43,233 nt of DNA from CAYYAQ01 sp964469555 (GCA_964469555.1 CAYYAQ010000026.1:1-43233), one strand, 5' to 3'. Counted from the first letter of the stretch, positions 8,050 to 16,352 are shown. Translations and numbers: made by a program. Notes: generated by a model not told the origin, from the sequence alone.

Positions 8050-10592
8050 AGTGCACGGTCAACGGTGAAGAACAAGACTACGCTGGCGACCCGAAGGGCA
8101 CGCTGCTCGACTTCCTGCGCCGGGATCTCGGCATCATTTCGCCGAGGAACGGTTGTGCGCCGGAGGCGACGTGTGGATGTTGCGTCGTGCGACTCGACGG
8201 CAAAGCCGTGTTCGCTTGCGTGACGCCGATGAAGAAAGCCGACGGCTGCGCCGTGCAGACGACCGAAGGCCTCGAGGCGACGGTGCGCAAGGCCCTCGCC
8301 GACGCGTTCACGGTGACAGGCGGTGCGCAGTGTGGGTTCTGCATTCCGGGCATCGTGATGCGCGCGGCGGCCTTGCTCGCCCACGACGACGACCCGAGCA
8401 CGGAGGACATCGAGCGCGCACTGCGTTTCCACCTCTGCCGCTGCACCGGCTACAAGAAGATCATTACCTCGATTCAGGTCGCGGCGACCGCGATCCGGAC
8501 TGGCGTCCCTGTCCCCACGCCGACGCACACTGGAAAGGTCGGAACGAGGCTTCCCAAGTACGACATTCGTCGCGTGGTCCTCGGCCAACGGCACTACGTC
8601 TGCGACATGAGCGTCGACGGGATGCTGCACGCAGCGCTCCGCTCGAGCGATCACCCACGCGCCACGGTGACACGCATCGACACCACTGCGGCAGCGGCCA
8701 TCGACGGCGTCGAGCGGATCTTCCTGGCGAAGGAAGTCCCCGGACAGCGGACCATCGGACTGATCGTGCAGGACTGGGCGCTCATGGTCGACGTCGGTGA
8801 GACCACAAAGTGCCTCGGCGACGTACTCGCTTGCGTGGCGGCGACCACCCCGAAGATCGCGCGGCGCGCAGCGGCTGCCATCCAGGTCGAATACGACGTG
8901 CTCGAACCGGTCACGGACATGCACACAGCGCTCGAACCAGACGCCCCACTCGTGCACGACGGCGGCAACGTGTTGTCCAAATGCGTCGTCAAGAACGGTG
9001 ACGTCGACGCGGCATTCGAGAATTGTGCTTTTGTCAGCGAGGCGACCTACGAGACGCAACGCATCGAACACGGCTACCTGGAGCCCGAGGCCTGCCTCGC
9101 CGAACCCAGCGATGCAGGGGTTCGCGTGTATTCCCAGAGCCAGGGCGTCTACGAGGACCGGCGACAGATCGCGCTCCTGCTCGGCCTCGAGGAGTCGCAG
9201 GTCAAAGTCGACCTCGTCCCCAACGGGGGAGGATTCGGCGGCAAGGAGGACCTGTCGGTCCAGGGTCACGCCGCGCTGATGGCGTTTCTCCTCGGTCGAC
9301 CGGTGCACCTCGAACTCACCCGCGAGGAGTCGCTGATTCTCAGCATCAAGAGACACCCGATGCGCCTGGAGTACAAGGTCGGCTGCGATGCCGACGGCAA
9401 TCTCCTCGCTCTGCGTGCCCGCGTCGTCGGCGACACCGGCGGCCACGCATCCGTCGGCATGAAGGTCCTGGAACGCGCGGCTGGTCACGCGAGTGGAGCC
9501 TACTCCGTGCCCGCGATCGACGTCGAAGCGCTGACCGTCTACACGAACAACGTCCCGTGCGGGGCCATGCGCGGCTTCGGCGTGAACCAGGCAGTGTTCG
9601 CGATGGAGTGCAGCGTCGACGAACTCTGTGAGATGGGTGGCTTCGACCGCTGGGAATTCCGCTACGACAACGCACTGACCGATGGCCGCAGTACGGCGAC
9701 CGGCCAGAGGCTCTCGACAGGAGTCGGCGTGCGCGCGACGCTCGAGGCGGTGAAACCAGCATTCGAAGGTGCTGTACGCGCGGGCATCGCCTGCGGCCTG
9801 AAGAACACCGGCATCGGCAACGGCATGCCCGACGACGGTCGCGCGCGAATCGTCATCCGGAGCGCCGACGAGGTCGAACTGCACCACGGTTGGACCGAGA
9901 TGGGCCAGGGCGTCGACACGATGGCAGTGCAGACGTTCTGCGAAGAGACCGGGTTGCCCCCGACGATCGTCCGCGTCCGCGTGCAAACCGAAGCGGAGAC
10001 CACGTGTGGCATGACGACTGCTTCACGAGCGACGAGCCTCGTCGGCAATTCGATCATCGAGGCCTGCGAGGGCCTGCTGAAGGACCTGGAGTCGCATGAA
10101 CTCGGAGAACTCGCCGGCAAGGAATACCGCGGCGAGTGGGTTTGTGACTGGACGAACAAGCCAGGCACGAGAGACAAGGAAGTCACGCACTACTCCTACA
10201 GCTACGCGACGCAGGTGGTCATCCTCGACGAGAACGGCGAGGTCGAACGCGTCGTCGCCGCACACGATGCCGGACGCGTGATGAACCCAACGCTCTTCGA
10301 AGGACAGATCGAAGGCTCGATCCACATGGGTCTCGGCTACGCCCTGACCGAGGACTTCCCGATGAAGGACGGGCAACCCGAGTCCACGTTGTTGCGCAAG
10401 TGCGGCATCCTGCGTGCCGCGCAGACACCCGACATCGAGGTGATCGGCGTCGAAGTGCCGGACGAGTTCGGCCCGTACGGAGCGAAGGGCGTCGGCGAGA
10501 TCGGATTGGTTCCGACCGCGGGCGCGGTGGCAAACGCCTTGTTCCAATTCGACGGCGTACGCCGCCGAACACTGCCGATGGCGCGCAAGTGA
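8046..10592 (+). CDS. XdhD/selenium-dependent xanthine dehydrogenase-type molybdenum hydroxylase ([2Fe-2S] domains fused to Mo subunit)
   Basis: An 848-residue fusion: two [2Fe-2S] domains (about 1-145), then the molybdopterin domains, with no FAD domain. The first cluster has Cys37, Cys43, Cys46 and Cys58 in GCAPEATCGCC, one residue longer than the usual C-x4-C-x2-C, with an extra Cys45. The second has CGFC at 96-99 and CRC at 131-133. The Mo part shows GGGFGGKED, GAMRGFGVNQ, EMGQGVDT and GAKGVGEIG, so the purine-binding Glu/Arg pair and the base Glu are kept. It must pass electrons to a separate partner, either the XdhA FAD domain or the ferredoxin domain of YgfK. The start overlaps the upstream stop (ATGA) and its stop overlaps ssnA (GTGA). 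Selenium as labile cofactor cannot be judged from sequence. Confidence 0.85.
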   Translation: MKCTVNGEEQDYAGDPKGTLLDFLRRDLGIISPRNGCAPEATCGCCVVRLDGKAVFACVTPMKKADGCAVQTTEGLEATVRKALADAFTVTGGAQCGFCIPGIVMRAAALLAHDDDPSTEDIERALRFHLCRCTGYKKIITSIQVAATAIRTGVPVPTPTHTGKVGTRLPKYDIRRVVLGQRHYVCDMSVDGMLHAALRSSDHPRATVTRIDTTAAAAIDGVERIFLAKEVPGQRTIGLIVQDWALMVDVGETTKCLGDVLACVAATTPKIARRAAAAIQVEYDVLEPVTDMHTALEPDAPLVHDGGNVLSKCVVKNGDVDAAFENCAFVSEATYETQRIEHGYLEPEACLAEPSDAGVRVYSQSQGVYEDRRQIALLLGLEESQVKVDLVPNGGGFGGKEDLSVQGHAALMAFLLGRPVHLELTREESLILSIKRHPMRLEYKVGCDADGNLLALRARVVGDTGGHASVGMKVLERAAGHASGAYSVPAIDVEALTVYTNNVPCGAMRGFGVNQAVFAMECSVDELCEMGGFDRWEFRYDNALTDGRSTATGQRLSTGVGVRATLEAVKPAFEGAVRAGIACGLKNTGIGNGMPDDGRARIVIRSADEVELHHGWTEMGQGVDTMAVQTFCEETGLPPTIVRVRVQTEAETTCGMTTASRATSLVGNSIIEACEGLLKDLESHELGELAGKEYRGEWVCDWTNKPGTRDKEVTHYSYSYATQVVILDENGEVERVVAAHDAGRVMNPTLFEGQIEGSIHMGLGYALTEDFPMKDGQPESTLLRKCGILRAAQTPDIEVIGVEVPDEFGPYGAKGVGEIGLVPTAGAVANALFQFDGVRRRTLPMARK

Positions 10593-11848
10593 CGACTCTC
10601 TACCTGAAGAATGCGACGTTCGTCGATTGGCTGACGCTCGATGTCAGCCAAGGCGATCTGGCCGTGGAGGTCGGCGCCGACGGTGGCGTCGCGCCCGCTA
10701 CAGACATCCCGGCGGGCGCCAACACGATCGACTGTAGCGGTCGGATCGTGACGAAGTCATTCGTCATCGGCCACCATCACGCGTACTCCGCGCTCGCGCG
10801 TGGCATGCCGCCACCATCGCGGTCGCCTTCGAGTTTCGTGGAGATACTCGAGCTGATCTGGTGGAACCTGGACAAGCAACTCGATGAAGCGATGGTCCGC
10901 GCCTCGGGACTCGTGGTCGCAATGGAGGCCGCGCGCAGCGGTAGCACGTTCGTAATCGACCACCACGCATCGCCAAACGCGGCGTCGGGTAGCCTTCACG
11001 TCCTCGCCGAAGCCTTCGATCGGGTCGGTGTCAATCACTTGTTGTGCTACGAACTCTCCGATCGCGATGGACCAGAGCGACTCAAGGCCGGCCTCGAAGA
11101 GACGGACTGCTACCTCAAGAGCCACCAGGGACTCGTCGGTTTGCACGCTTCGTTCACGGTCTCGGATCCACTGCTCGAGCGTGCCGTGGAACTCGCAAAC
11201 ATGAACGACACCGGCGTGCACATCCACGTCGCCGAGGCAGAGTCGGACGAGGAACACAGCCGGGCGCAGCACGGGCAGTCGGTGATCGAGCGGCTGGAAC
11301 GGGCGGGCGCGCTCGTCCATCCCCAGACCATCCTCGCCCACTGCCTGCACCTCGACGACGAAGAACGCGCGCAGGTCTGTTCGAGCCAGGCTTGGGTCGT
11401 GCAAAACAGCGAGAGCAATCAGAACAACAACGTCGGTCGCTTCGATCCGCGCGGACTCGGTAACCGTCTGTTCCTCGGCACGGATGGCATGCACTCCGAC
11501 ATGCTCGCAGCGACGCGTGCGGCCTTCCTCGACGGTCAGGCCGTCGGCGGCCTCTCTCCGTTCGACGCCTATCGGCGGCTGCGCGGCGTCCACGACTACC
11601 TCCGCACGAACGGGTTCGCCGGCGATTCGTGCAACAACCTCGTCGTTCTCGACTACCCGAGCCCGACGCCGGTCACTTCCGAGAACTGGGTCGGGCACGT
11701 GATTTACGGCGTCCGCTGCCGCCATGTGCACACAGTGATCCGTGGCGGACAAGTGATCGTCGATGCCGGTCGAGTGGTCAACGTGGATGAGGACGAAGTC
11801 CTCGCCGACGCACGCGTGCAGGCTGCGCGGCTCTGGAAGAAGCTCTGA
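10589..11848 (+). CDS. ssnA: SsnA-type amidohydrolase
   Basis: A 419-residue metal-dependent amidohydrolase (TIM barrel) close to E. coli SsnA. Diagnostic stretches are GHHHAYSALARGM at 61-73, the IWWNLDKQLDE segment, IDHHASP, HIHVAE, AHCLHL and GTDGMHSDM. They supply the His and Asp metal ligands, and the middle region matches SsnA better than guanine deaminase or other cytosine-deaminase-like members. In E. coli and gut anaerobes ssnA sits in the uric acid-inducible gene set and is thought to open a purine-derived ring. GTG 10589 overlaps the preceding stop and the stop overlaps the next ATG by one base, so the gene is fully embedded in the operon. Cytoplasmic; no signal peptide. Confidence 0.9.
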   Translation: MTTLYLKNATFVDWLTLDVSQGDLAVEVGADGGVAPATDIPAGANTIDCSGRIVTKSFVIGHHHAYSALARGMPPPSRSPSSFVEILELIWWNLDKQLDEAMVRASGLVVAMEAARSGSTFVIDHHASPNAASGSLHVLAEAFDRVGVNHLLCYELSDRDGPERLKAGLEETDCYLKSHQGLVGLHASFTVSDPLLERAVELANMNDTGVHIHVAEAESDEEHSRAQHGQSVIERLERAGALVHPQTILAHCLHLDDEERAQVCSSQAWVVQNSESNQNNNVGRFDPRGLGNRLFLGTDGMHSDMLAATRAAFLDGQAVGGLSPFDAYRRLRGVHDYLRTNGFAGDSCNNLVVLDYPSPTPVTSENWVGHVIYGVRCRHVHTVIRGGQVIVDAGRVVNVDEDEVLADARVQAARLWKKL

Positions 11849-13104
11849 TGGACGACATTCGCATCAACGCCGATCGACTCTACGACTCTCTCGATGAGCT
11901 CGGTAAGGTCGGCGCGTTCGACGACGAGTTCTCGGACCGCCAGGGCGTGTGTCGCCTCGCGCTGAGTGACGAGGACGCCGAGGGCCGTCGGCTGGTGCGG
12001 AGTTGGTACGAGGAGGCCGGGCTCGCGGTCGGAGTGGACCAGATCGGCAACGTGTTCGCGACTCGCAAAGGCACAGGCCATAACCTGCGACCGGTGATGA
12101 CCGGGTCCCATATCGATTCGGTGCCGACCGGCGGACGCTTCGACGGAGCGCTCGGCGTGCTCGCCGGGCTGGAAGTCGTGCGGACGCTGAACGACGCGGG
12201 CATGCAGACGCTGCGCCCGATCACGACGGCGTTCTTCTCGGACGAGGAGGGCTGTCGGTTCCGAACCGACATGCTCGGCAGCGCAGTCGCCACCGGTCGC
12301 GTTGCGCTCGAGCACGCCTGGTCTCTCACCGACCGTGACGGCAAGACCGTGCGCGAAGAACTGGAACGCATCGGATTCCTGGGTGACGAGCCCGTCGGCG
12401 AGCGCACTCCGCACGCGTTCGTCGAATGCCACATCGAACAGGGTCCCCTGCTGATCCGCGGTGGTCAGGACCTCGGCGTCGTGACCGGCGTGCAGGGCAT
12501 TTCCTGGTGGGAAGTCTCGATCACCGGTCGCTCCGCCCACGCGGGCACGACGCCCACCTCGTTTAGGAACGACGCCGGCCTCGTCGCGGCGCTGATCAAC
12601 GTGCGACTGCGCGAGATGGCGGACTCGGGCGACTTCGGCGAGATGCGCGGGACCATGGGCGTGACCCGCCCCCATCCCGGCGCGATCAACGTCATCCCGG
12701 GACGGGTCGCGGCGACCGTCGACCTGAGGAACCCCGACGACGCCCAGATGGCGCGGGCCGGCGAGGCGATTCGCGAACACGCGCTGGTCCTCGCCGAACA
12801 ACATGGCGTCCAGATCGAGTGGCAGCAGACCGCGAAGACTGGGATGGTGCCCTTCGACGAGTCGGTGCAGGACCGGATCGAGGGCATCGCTTCGGACTTC
12901 GGGCTGCAGAACACCCGCCTGATCGCCGGGGCGGGCCACGACGCGCAGGAGTGGGCGGCGGTGTGCAAGGCCGGGATGATCTTCGTGCCCGGCGAGGACG
13001 ACGGGATCAGCCACAATCCGCGGGAGTTCTCGACGAAGAAGCAGTGCGCCGACGGCGTGAACGTCCTCTTGCACGCGATTCTCGCGCTGACGGACAAGTC
13101 ATGA
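11848..13104 (+). CDS. M20-family N-carbamoyl amidohydrolase (AllC/HyuC type)
   Basis: A 418-residue zinc hydrolase of the allantoate amidohydrolase/N-carbamoyl-L-amino acid hydrolase/beta-ureidopropionase branch. Ligands are visible in MTGSHIDSVPTGGRFDGALG (His, Asp), FFSDEEGCRF (Glu), ECHIEQGPLL (His) and GISHNPREFS (His). GRSAHAGTTPTSFRNDA is the dimerisation/substrate segment typical of the subfamily. The family removes carbamoyl groups from ureido acids as ammonia and CO2. In the E. coli uric acid cluster the M20 gene at this place is ygeY; this protein is of the HyuC/AllC kind by motifs. It is coupled to both neighbours by 1- and 4-base overlaps. The exact ureido substrate is not readable. 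Confidence 0.87.
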   Translation: MDDIRINADRLYDSLDELGKVGAFDDEFSDRQGVCRLALSDEDAEGRRLVRSWYEEAGLAVGVDQIGNVFATRKGTGHNLRPVMTGSHIDSVPTGGRFDGALGVLAGLEVVRTLNDAGMQTLRPITTAFFSDEEGCRFRTDMLGSAVATGRVALEHAWSLTDRDGKTVREELERIGFLGDEPVGERTPHAFVECHIEQGPLLIRGGQDLGVVTGVQGISWWEVSITGRSAHAGTTPTSFRNDAGLVAALINVRLREMADSGDFGEMRGTMGVTRPHPGAINVIPGRVAATVDLRNPDDAQMARAGEAIREHALVLAEQHGVQIEWQQTAKTGMVPFDESVQDRIEGIASDFGLQNTRLIAGAGHDAQEWAAVCKAGMIFVPGEDDGISHNPREFSTKKQCADGVNVLLHAILALTDKS

Positions 13105-13997
13105 CCTTCGTGCGGGCCGCGATCACCGAGACGTGCAACGCCTACCAGGGCATGCCGTCAACCGTCGAGGACTTGCCGACGCTCGCGGACAAGCTCGAGG
13201 ACATTCGACGCGCCAACGTCGACCACCACATCGAGTTGATCAAAGCCGCGAAGGCAGAGGGCGCGCAAGTCATCGGGCTCGGCGAGCTGTTCCCAGGTCC
13301 GTACTTCGCGCTGCACCGCGACGAGTTCTTTCGAGACATGGCCGAGAGCGCCAATAACGGGCCCACGGTTTCCACGCTGCGCCACGTCGCGCGCGCGCAG
13401 GAGATCGTCGTCGTCGCACCGATCTACGAACTCGACGACTTCGGCAAGCGATTCAACACCGCCGTGGTGATCGACGCGGACGGCTCGTTGCTCGGCAACT
13501 ACCGGAAGCTGCACATCCCGCAAGGTCACAACGAACAAGGTGCGTTCGACGAGCGGTTCTACTACCAAGCTCCGCCGGTCGACTCCGACACCCTGCTCCC
13601 CGTCTTCGCAACGGCGATCGGGCGAGTCGGCGTTTCGACTTGCTACGACCGCCACTTCGAGGGCGTGATCTCCGGCCTGGCGAGGGCCGGCGCCGAAATC
13701 GTGTTCTCCCCCGCCGTCACGTTCGGCGCCAAGTCACGCCGCCTGTGGAATCTCGAGTTCGAAGTCGACGCCGCCCGTCACGGCGTCTTCATCGCCGGGT
13801 CGAACCGCCGCGGCGCCGAGGTGCCTTGGAACCAGGAGTTCTTCGGCGGCAGCCACTTCGTCGGACCGGACGGTCGGCTCGAGAACCGGAGCGCGCACGC
13901 GAATCTCGTCGTTGCCGACCTGGATCTGGGATCACTCGATAGAGGAGACGGATCCGGGTGGAACCTGCGCGGCGATGCTCGGAGCGACTTGACTTGA
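13101..13997 (+). CDS. nitrilase-superfamily N-carbamoyl amidase (beta-ureidopropionase-like)
   Basis: A 298-residue carbon-nitrogen hydrolase with the Glu-Lys-Cys triad: Glu in GLGELFPGPYF, Lys in GNYRKLHIPQG and Cys in VSTCYDRHFEG, followed by GAEIVFSPAVTF. The HIPQG and CYDRHF segments resemble beta-ureidopropionase and N-carbamoylputrescine amidase. Predicted role: hydrolysis of an N-carbamoyl amine or amino acid to amine, CO2 and ammonia in the cytoplasm. It is the last gene of the coupled run and starts inside the stop of the M20 hydrolase (ATGA). Two unrelated decarbamoylating enzymes side by side suggest a substrate with two ureido groups, such as a diureido acid; this is inference. 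Confidence 0.87.
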   Translation: MTFVRAAITETCNAYQGMPSTVEDLPTLADKLEDIRRANVDHHIELIKAAKAEGAQVIGLGELFPGPYFALHRDEFFRDMAESANNGPTVSTLRHVARAQEIVVVAPIYELDDFGKRFNTAVVIDADGSLLGNYRKLHIPQGHNEQGAFDERFYYQAPPVDSDTLLPVFATAIGRVGVSTCYDRHFEGVISGLARAGAEIVFSPAVTFGAKSRRLWNLEFEVDAARHGVFIAGSNRRGAEVPWNQEFFGGSHFVGPDGRLENRSAHANLVVADLDLGSLDRGDGSGWNLRGDARSDLT

Positions 13998-14023
13998 CCG
14001 AGAATAGGGGGCCGTCGTCCCCG

Positions 14024-14037
14024 GACGTGATCACGTC
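14024..14037. repeat. perfect 14-bp palindrome in convergent intergenic region
   Basis: GACGTGATCACGTC is a perfect palindrome in the 65-base gap between the ureidopropionase-like gene and the convergent ygfK stop. A short hairpin-capable GCGTG/CACGC pair follows at about 14040-14054. It could be a regulator site or part of a bidirectional terminator; there is no T tract. Chance occurrence is possible. Confidence 0.4.
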
Positions 14038-14062
14038 AGCGTGCGATCCACGCGGTTGCCGA

Positions 14063-15988
14063 CTACACGCTCGCCCAGTTGACGTCGCCGCTCTCGCAGA
14101 CGGATTTGCGCAGCACGTCGACGATGTGATACCAGCGCATGTCCACATCGCCCGTGGCCTGGCCCGCCACCGTGGCGGTCGGATCCCCGCTCTCGAATTC
14201 GATCTCGAAGCCATCGCCTGAATAGGCCACGCGACCACCGTTCCACTCCGTGACGAACTCGGAGCCGCCCAAGCGCGCGAATACGCGCTGCGAGCCCGCA
14301 CCTTGCTCGACGAAGAACCCGTCGTGGTCGGACCACTTCCGCCACTCGGCCTCGCTCCCGAAGAATCGCGGCTTCGACAGGTATGGACCACCGCCCTCCG
14401 GGCAGAAGATGTCACAGTTGCCGCACTCGTTGCAGAAGTCGGCGAATGTCGCGATCTGGTGCTTCTTGGCCAGCGTCACGACGCCGCGATCTTCGACGTG
14501 CCACGCATCACCGACTTGACGCAACACGTACGACGGCACGTCCCGCGGCGCGATCGTCAGCGGGAAGTTCGCGTCGTTCGGGCAGACCGGCACACAGATG
14601 TCACAGGTCAGACAGTCGAACAACTCGAGCTTCGACCCGACTTTCTTCGGCAGCTTGGAATTCCCGCCCAGCGAGTAGTGCGGATCGTTCGAACGACCCC
14701 TCACGTAATCCTGCGTGTTGCGGAGGATAGCCGCGTCTCGGGATGCACCGTCGAGACCACATACTCCGAGGATGAACTCATCGACAGTCCGCGCGCCGAC
14801 GGCGTCCATCCGCTTTGTCAGCGCATGTGCGTACGTCACTTGCCGACCGTAGCCACCCGGCTTCAGCATGTCGGAGCACACGGTGATCGGCGTCAGTCCG
14901 AGCGCGACCGCGTCCGCGAAGTTCGTCTTGTCGATTCCTGCTGAAAACGAGATGGGCACCGTGTTCCCGAATCGCTCGCGCAGTCTCCCGACCAGGTTGA
15001 TCGCGAGCACGTGCAGCGGCGGACCCGACAGGTACTTCTCCTTCTCCGTCGCGGGGAGGAACACGCCGTCGTGCTCGACGATGAGCGTGTTCGAGAACTT
15101 GATGCCGAATCCGAGATCGAGCTGCTGCGCGGTAGCCTGCAGCCGCTCGATGAATCCGACGGCCTGGTCCCACCGCGTGTCCTTCACGAACGCGCCTGAC
15201 GGCACCGTGATGTCTCCGTACCCCATCTCCACGTTGAGCAGCCGCTCCACCTCCGCCGCACCGAGCAGCGTCGGATTGAGCTTGATCACGCAGTGCAACC
15301 CGACCTCGCGCAGCAGGTAGTCGATGATCTTCTCGATCTCGTCCGGCGGGCAGCCGTGGAACGTGCTCAGCGTCAGCGTGTCGGACAGCTTCGTCTTGAA
15401 CGAAAGGTCCCGCAGGCGCGCGTACGCGTCAGGGATCTCCAACCGCAGCCGCTCGACATCCTCCGACGCATCCATCATTCCGCGGATGAAGGCCTGCACC
15501 GGCGCCGACTGGATCCCCGCCAGGTCATAGCCGACGCTCATGTCGTAGATCACGTCGTTGAACCCCGGCGTCACATCGAGCTCCGCCGCGAGCATGTCGA
15601 TCAGCATCGACGCCTTGACGTATTCTTCCAGCGACTGCGCCAGCCTCAGCTCTTGCGACCACTCGACGTTGTAGCCGATGTTGCGCATGTCGATGCACGG
15701 TCGTGGGATCTCGAGCTGATCGAGAATCTGCACCGTCTTGAGTTCGATGATCCTCGAGCCACCGAGCCACGCGAGGACGATGTTCTGCGCGAGCTGGCTG
15801 TGCGGTCCCGCCGCCGGACCGAGAGGACTCGACGCGCGTTTGCCGTGGAACTGCACGGAGAGGTCGTGCGCCGCGTGGCCGAGAAAGAACTTCGACTCCT
15901 TCAGGTCGAAGATCGACCGATTCTTCGCGAGCTCCTCGAACATCCGCGAAACGAGCTTCGGAAACGGGCAGGGTACCAGGTCGACCAT
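14063..15988 (-). CDS. ygfK: short YgfK-like oxidoreductase (barrel + two [4Fe-4S], no FAD/NAD(P)H module)
   Basis: A 641-residue homologue of E. coli YgfK (about 1030 residues). The N-terminal dihydroorotate-dehydrogenase-like barrel is well kept: PLGPAAGPHSQLAQNI at 55-70, IELKTVQILD at 81-90, TLSTFHGCPPDEIE at 206-219, KLNPTLLG and SDMLKPGGYGRQ at 372-383. It then jumps, through about 75 non-matching residues, to the C-terminal ferredoxin domain with CLTCDICVPVCP (Cys459, 462, 465, 469) and CNECGNCDIFCP (Cys519, 522, 525, 529). The GltD-like Fe-S/FAD/NAD(P)H module that separates these parts in E. coli is absent. YgfK is linked to reductive uric acid breakdown. Here electrons must come from another protein. 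It is convergent to the main operon. ATG 15988 matches the family start. Confidence 0.88.
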   Translation of the reverse strand: MVDLVPCPFPKLVSRMFEELAKNRSIFDLKESKFFLGHAAHDLSVQFHGKRASSPLGPAAGPHSQLAQNIVLAWLGGSRIIELKTVQILDQLEIPRPCIDMRNIGYNVEWSQELRLAQSLEEYVKASMLIDMLAAELDVTPGFNDVIYDMSVGYDLAGIQSAPVQAFIRGMMDASEDVERLRLEIPDAYARLRDLSFKTKLSDTLTLSTFHGCPPDEIEKIIDYLLREVGLHCVIKLNPTLLGAAEVERLLNVEMGYGDITVPSGAFVKDTRWDQAVGFIERLQATAQQLDLGFGIKFSNTLIVEHDGVFLPATEKEKYLSGPPLHVLAINLVGRLRERFGNTVPISFSAGIDKTNFADAVALGLTPITVCSDMLKPGGYGRQVTYAHALTKRMDAVGARTVDEFILGVCGLDGASRDAAILRNTQDYVRGRSNDPHYSLGGNSKLPKKVGSKLELFDCLTCDICVPVCPNDANFPLTIAPRDVPSYVLRQVGDAWHVEDRGVVTLAKKHQIATFADFCNECGNCDIFCPEGGGPYLSKPRFFGSEAEWRKWSDHDGFFVEQGAGSQRVFARLGGSEFVTEWNGGRVAYSGDGFEIEFESGDPTATVAGQATGDVDMRWYHIVDVLRKSVCESGDVNWASV

Positions 15989-15996
15989 ATTCGTCT

Positions 15997-16090
15997 CTAA
16001 CCGCCGAACACGCCCATGCGGATCAGCGGGTTGTCCGCGTCGAAGATATCGCCGGCGAGGACCGACGTCAGCGCCTTTTGTGTCTGCACG
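15997..16090 (-). pseudogene. C-terminal remnant of a gene upstream of ygfK
   Basis: Reading the minus strand, about 30 codons with strong G/C third positions end in ...GDIFDADNPLIRMGVFGG and a TAG at 15997-15999, nine bases before the ygfK ATG. It looks like the true end of a gene co-transcribed with ygfK. Upstream, past about 16095, the frame loses coding character and runs into a tail read on the other strand. The family was not recognised. The missing part could have held the partner that YgfK lacks. Confidence 0.5.
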
Positions 16091-16139
16091 CGGCGAATCG
16101 CGCATGCTGTTCTTGTCCGCTGGCGAGGTTTCGTTCCCG

Positions 16140-16352
16140 TTCCTCGGGCTCGGTGTCTGGTGTCTGGATGGCGCGACGTTGATCAGCATTCCGGTGCCCA
16201 GATTCGGGACCGGCAGTCGCCAACCAATGGCGACGTCGACCTTCACGGTGCCGTCCGGCCACACCGGATTGACCCTCTACTGGCAGGAGCTGCGGGCCAC
16301 GTCTTCGGGCCCTTTGCGCACGGTCACTATCTGCGTGAAAACGACTTTCTGA
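16140..16352 (+). pseudogene. C-terminal remnant of a secreted protein gene
   Basis: The plus-strand frame ending at 16352 reads GATLISIPVPRFGTGSRQ...GLTLYWQELRAT... This resembles the end of the secreted-protein C-terminal region seen elsewhere in the window. No signal peptide or credible start precedes it: the frame runs back into the antisense of the neighbouring remnant and of ygfK. It is most likely a gene tail cut off from its 5' end. Confidence 0.4.

Noticed and set aside
7872..9986. 704-codon open frame on the minus strand
   Set aside because: It lies antisense to the PLP enzyme and the XdhD-like gene, whose motifs are unmistakable. Its composition (His/Arg/Asp-rich, no domains) is the usual mirror of high-GC coding DNA. 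The same holds for long antisense frames at 1059-2765, 5384-6646 and 10757-13074.
8046..10592. Possible selenocysteine in the 'selenium-dependent' hydroxylase
   Set aside because: The frame has no internal TGA; selenium in this family is a labile cofactor, not a coded residue.
14250..14944. Plus-strand open frames over ygfK
   Set aside because: They are antisense to well-conserved YgfK motifs and have no start signals or recognisable domains.
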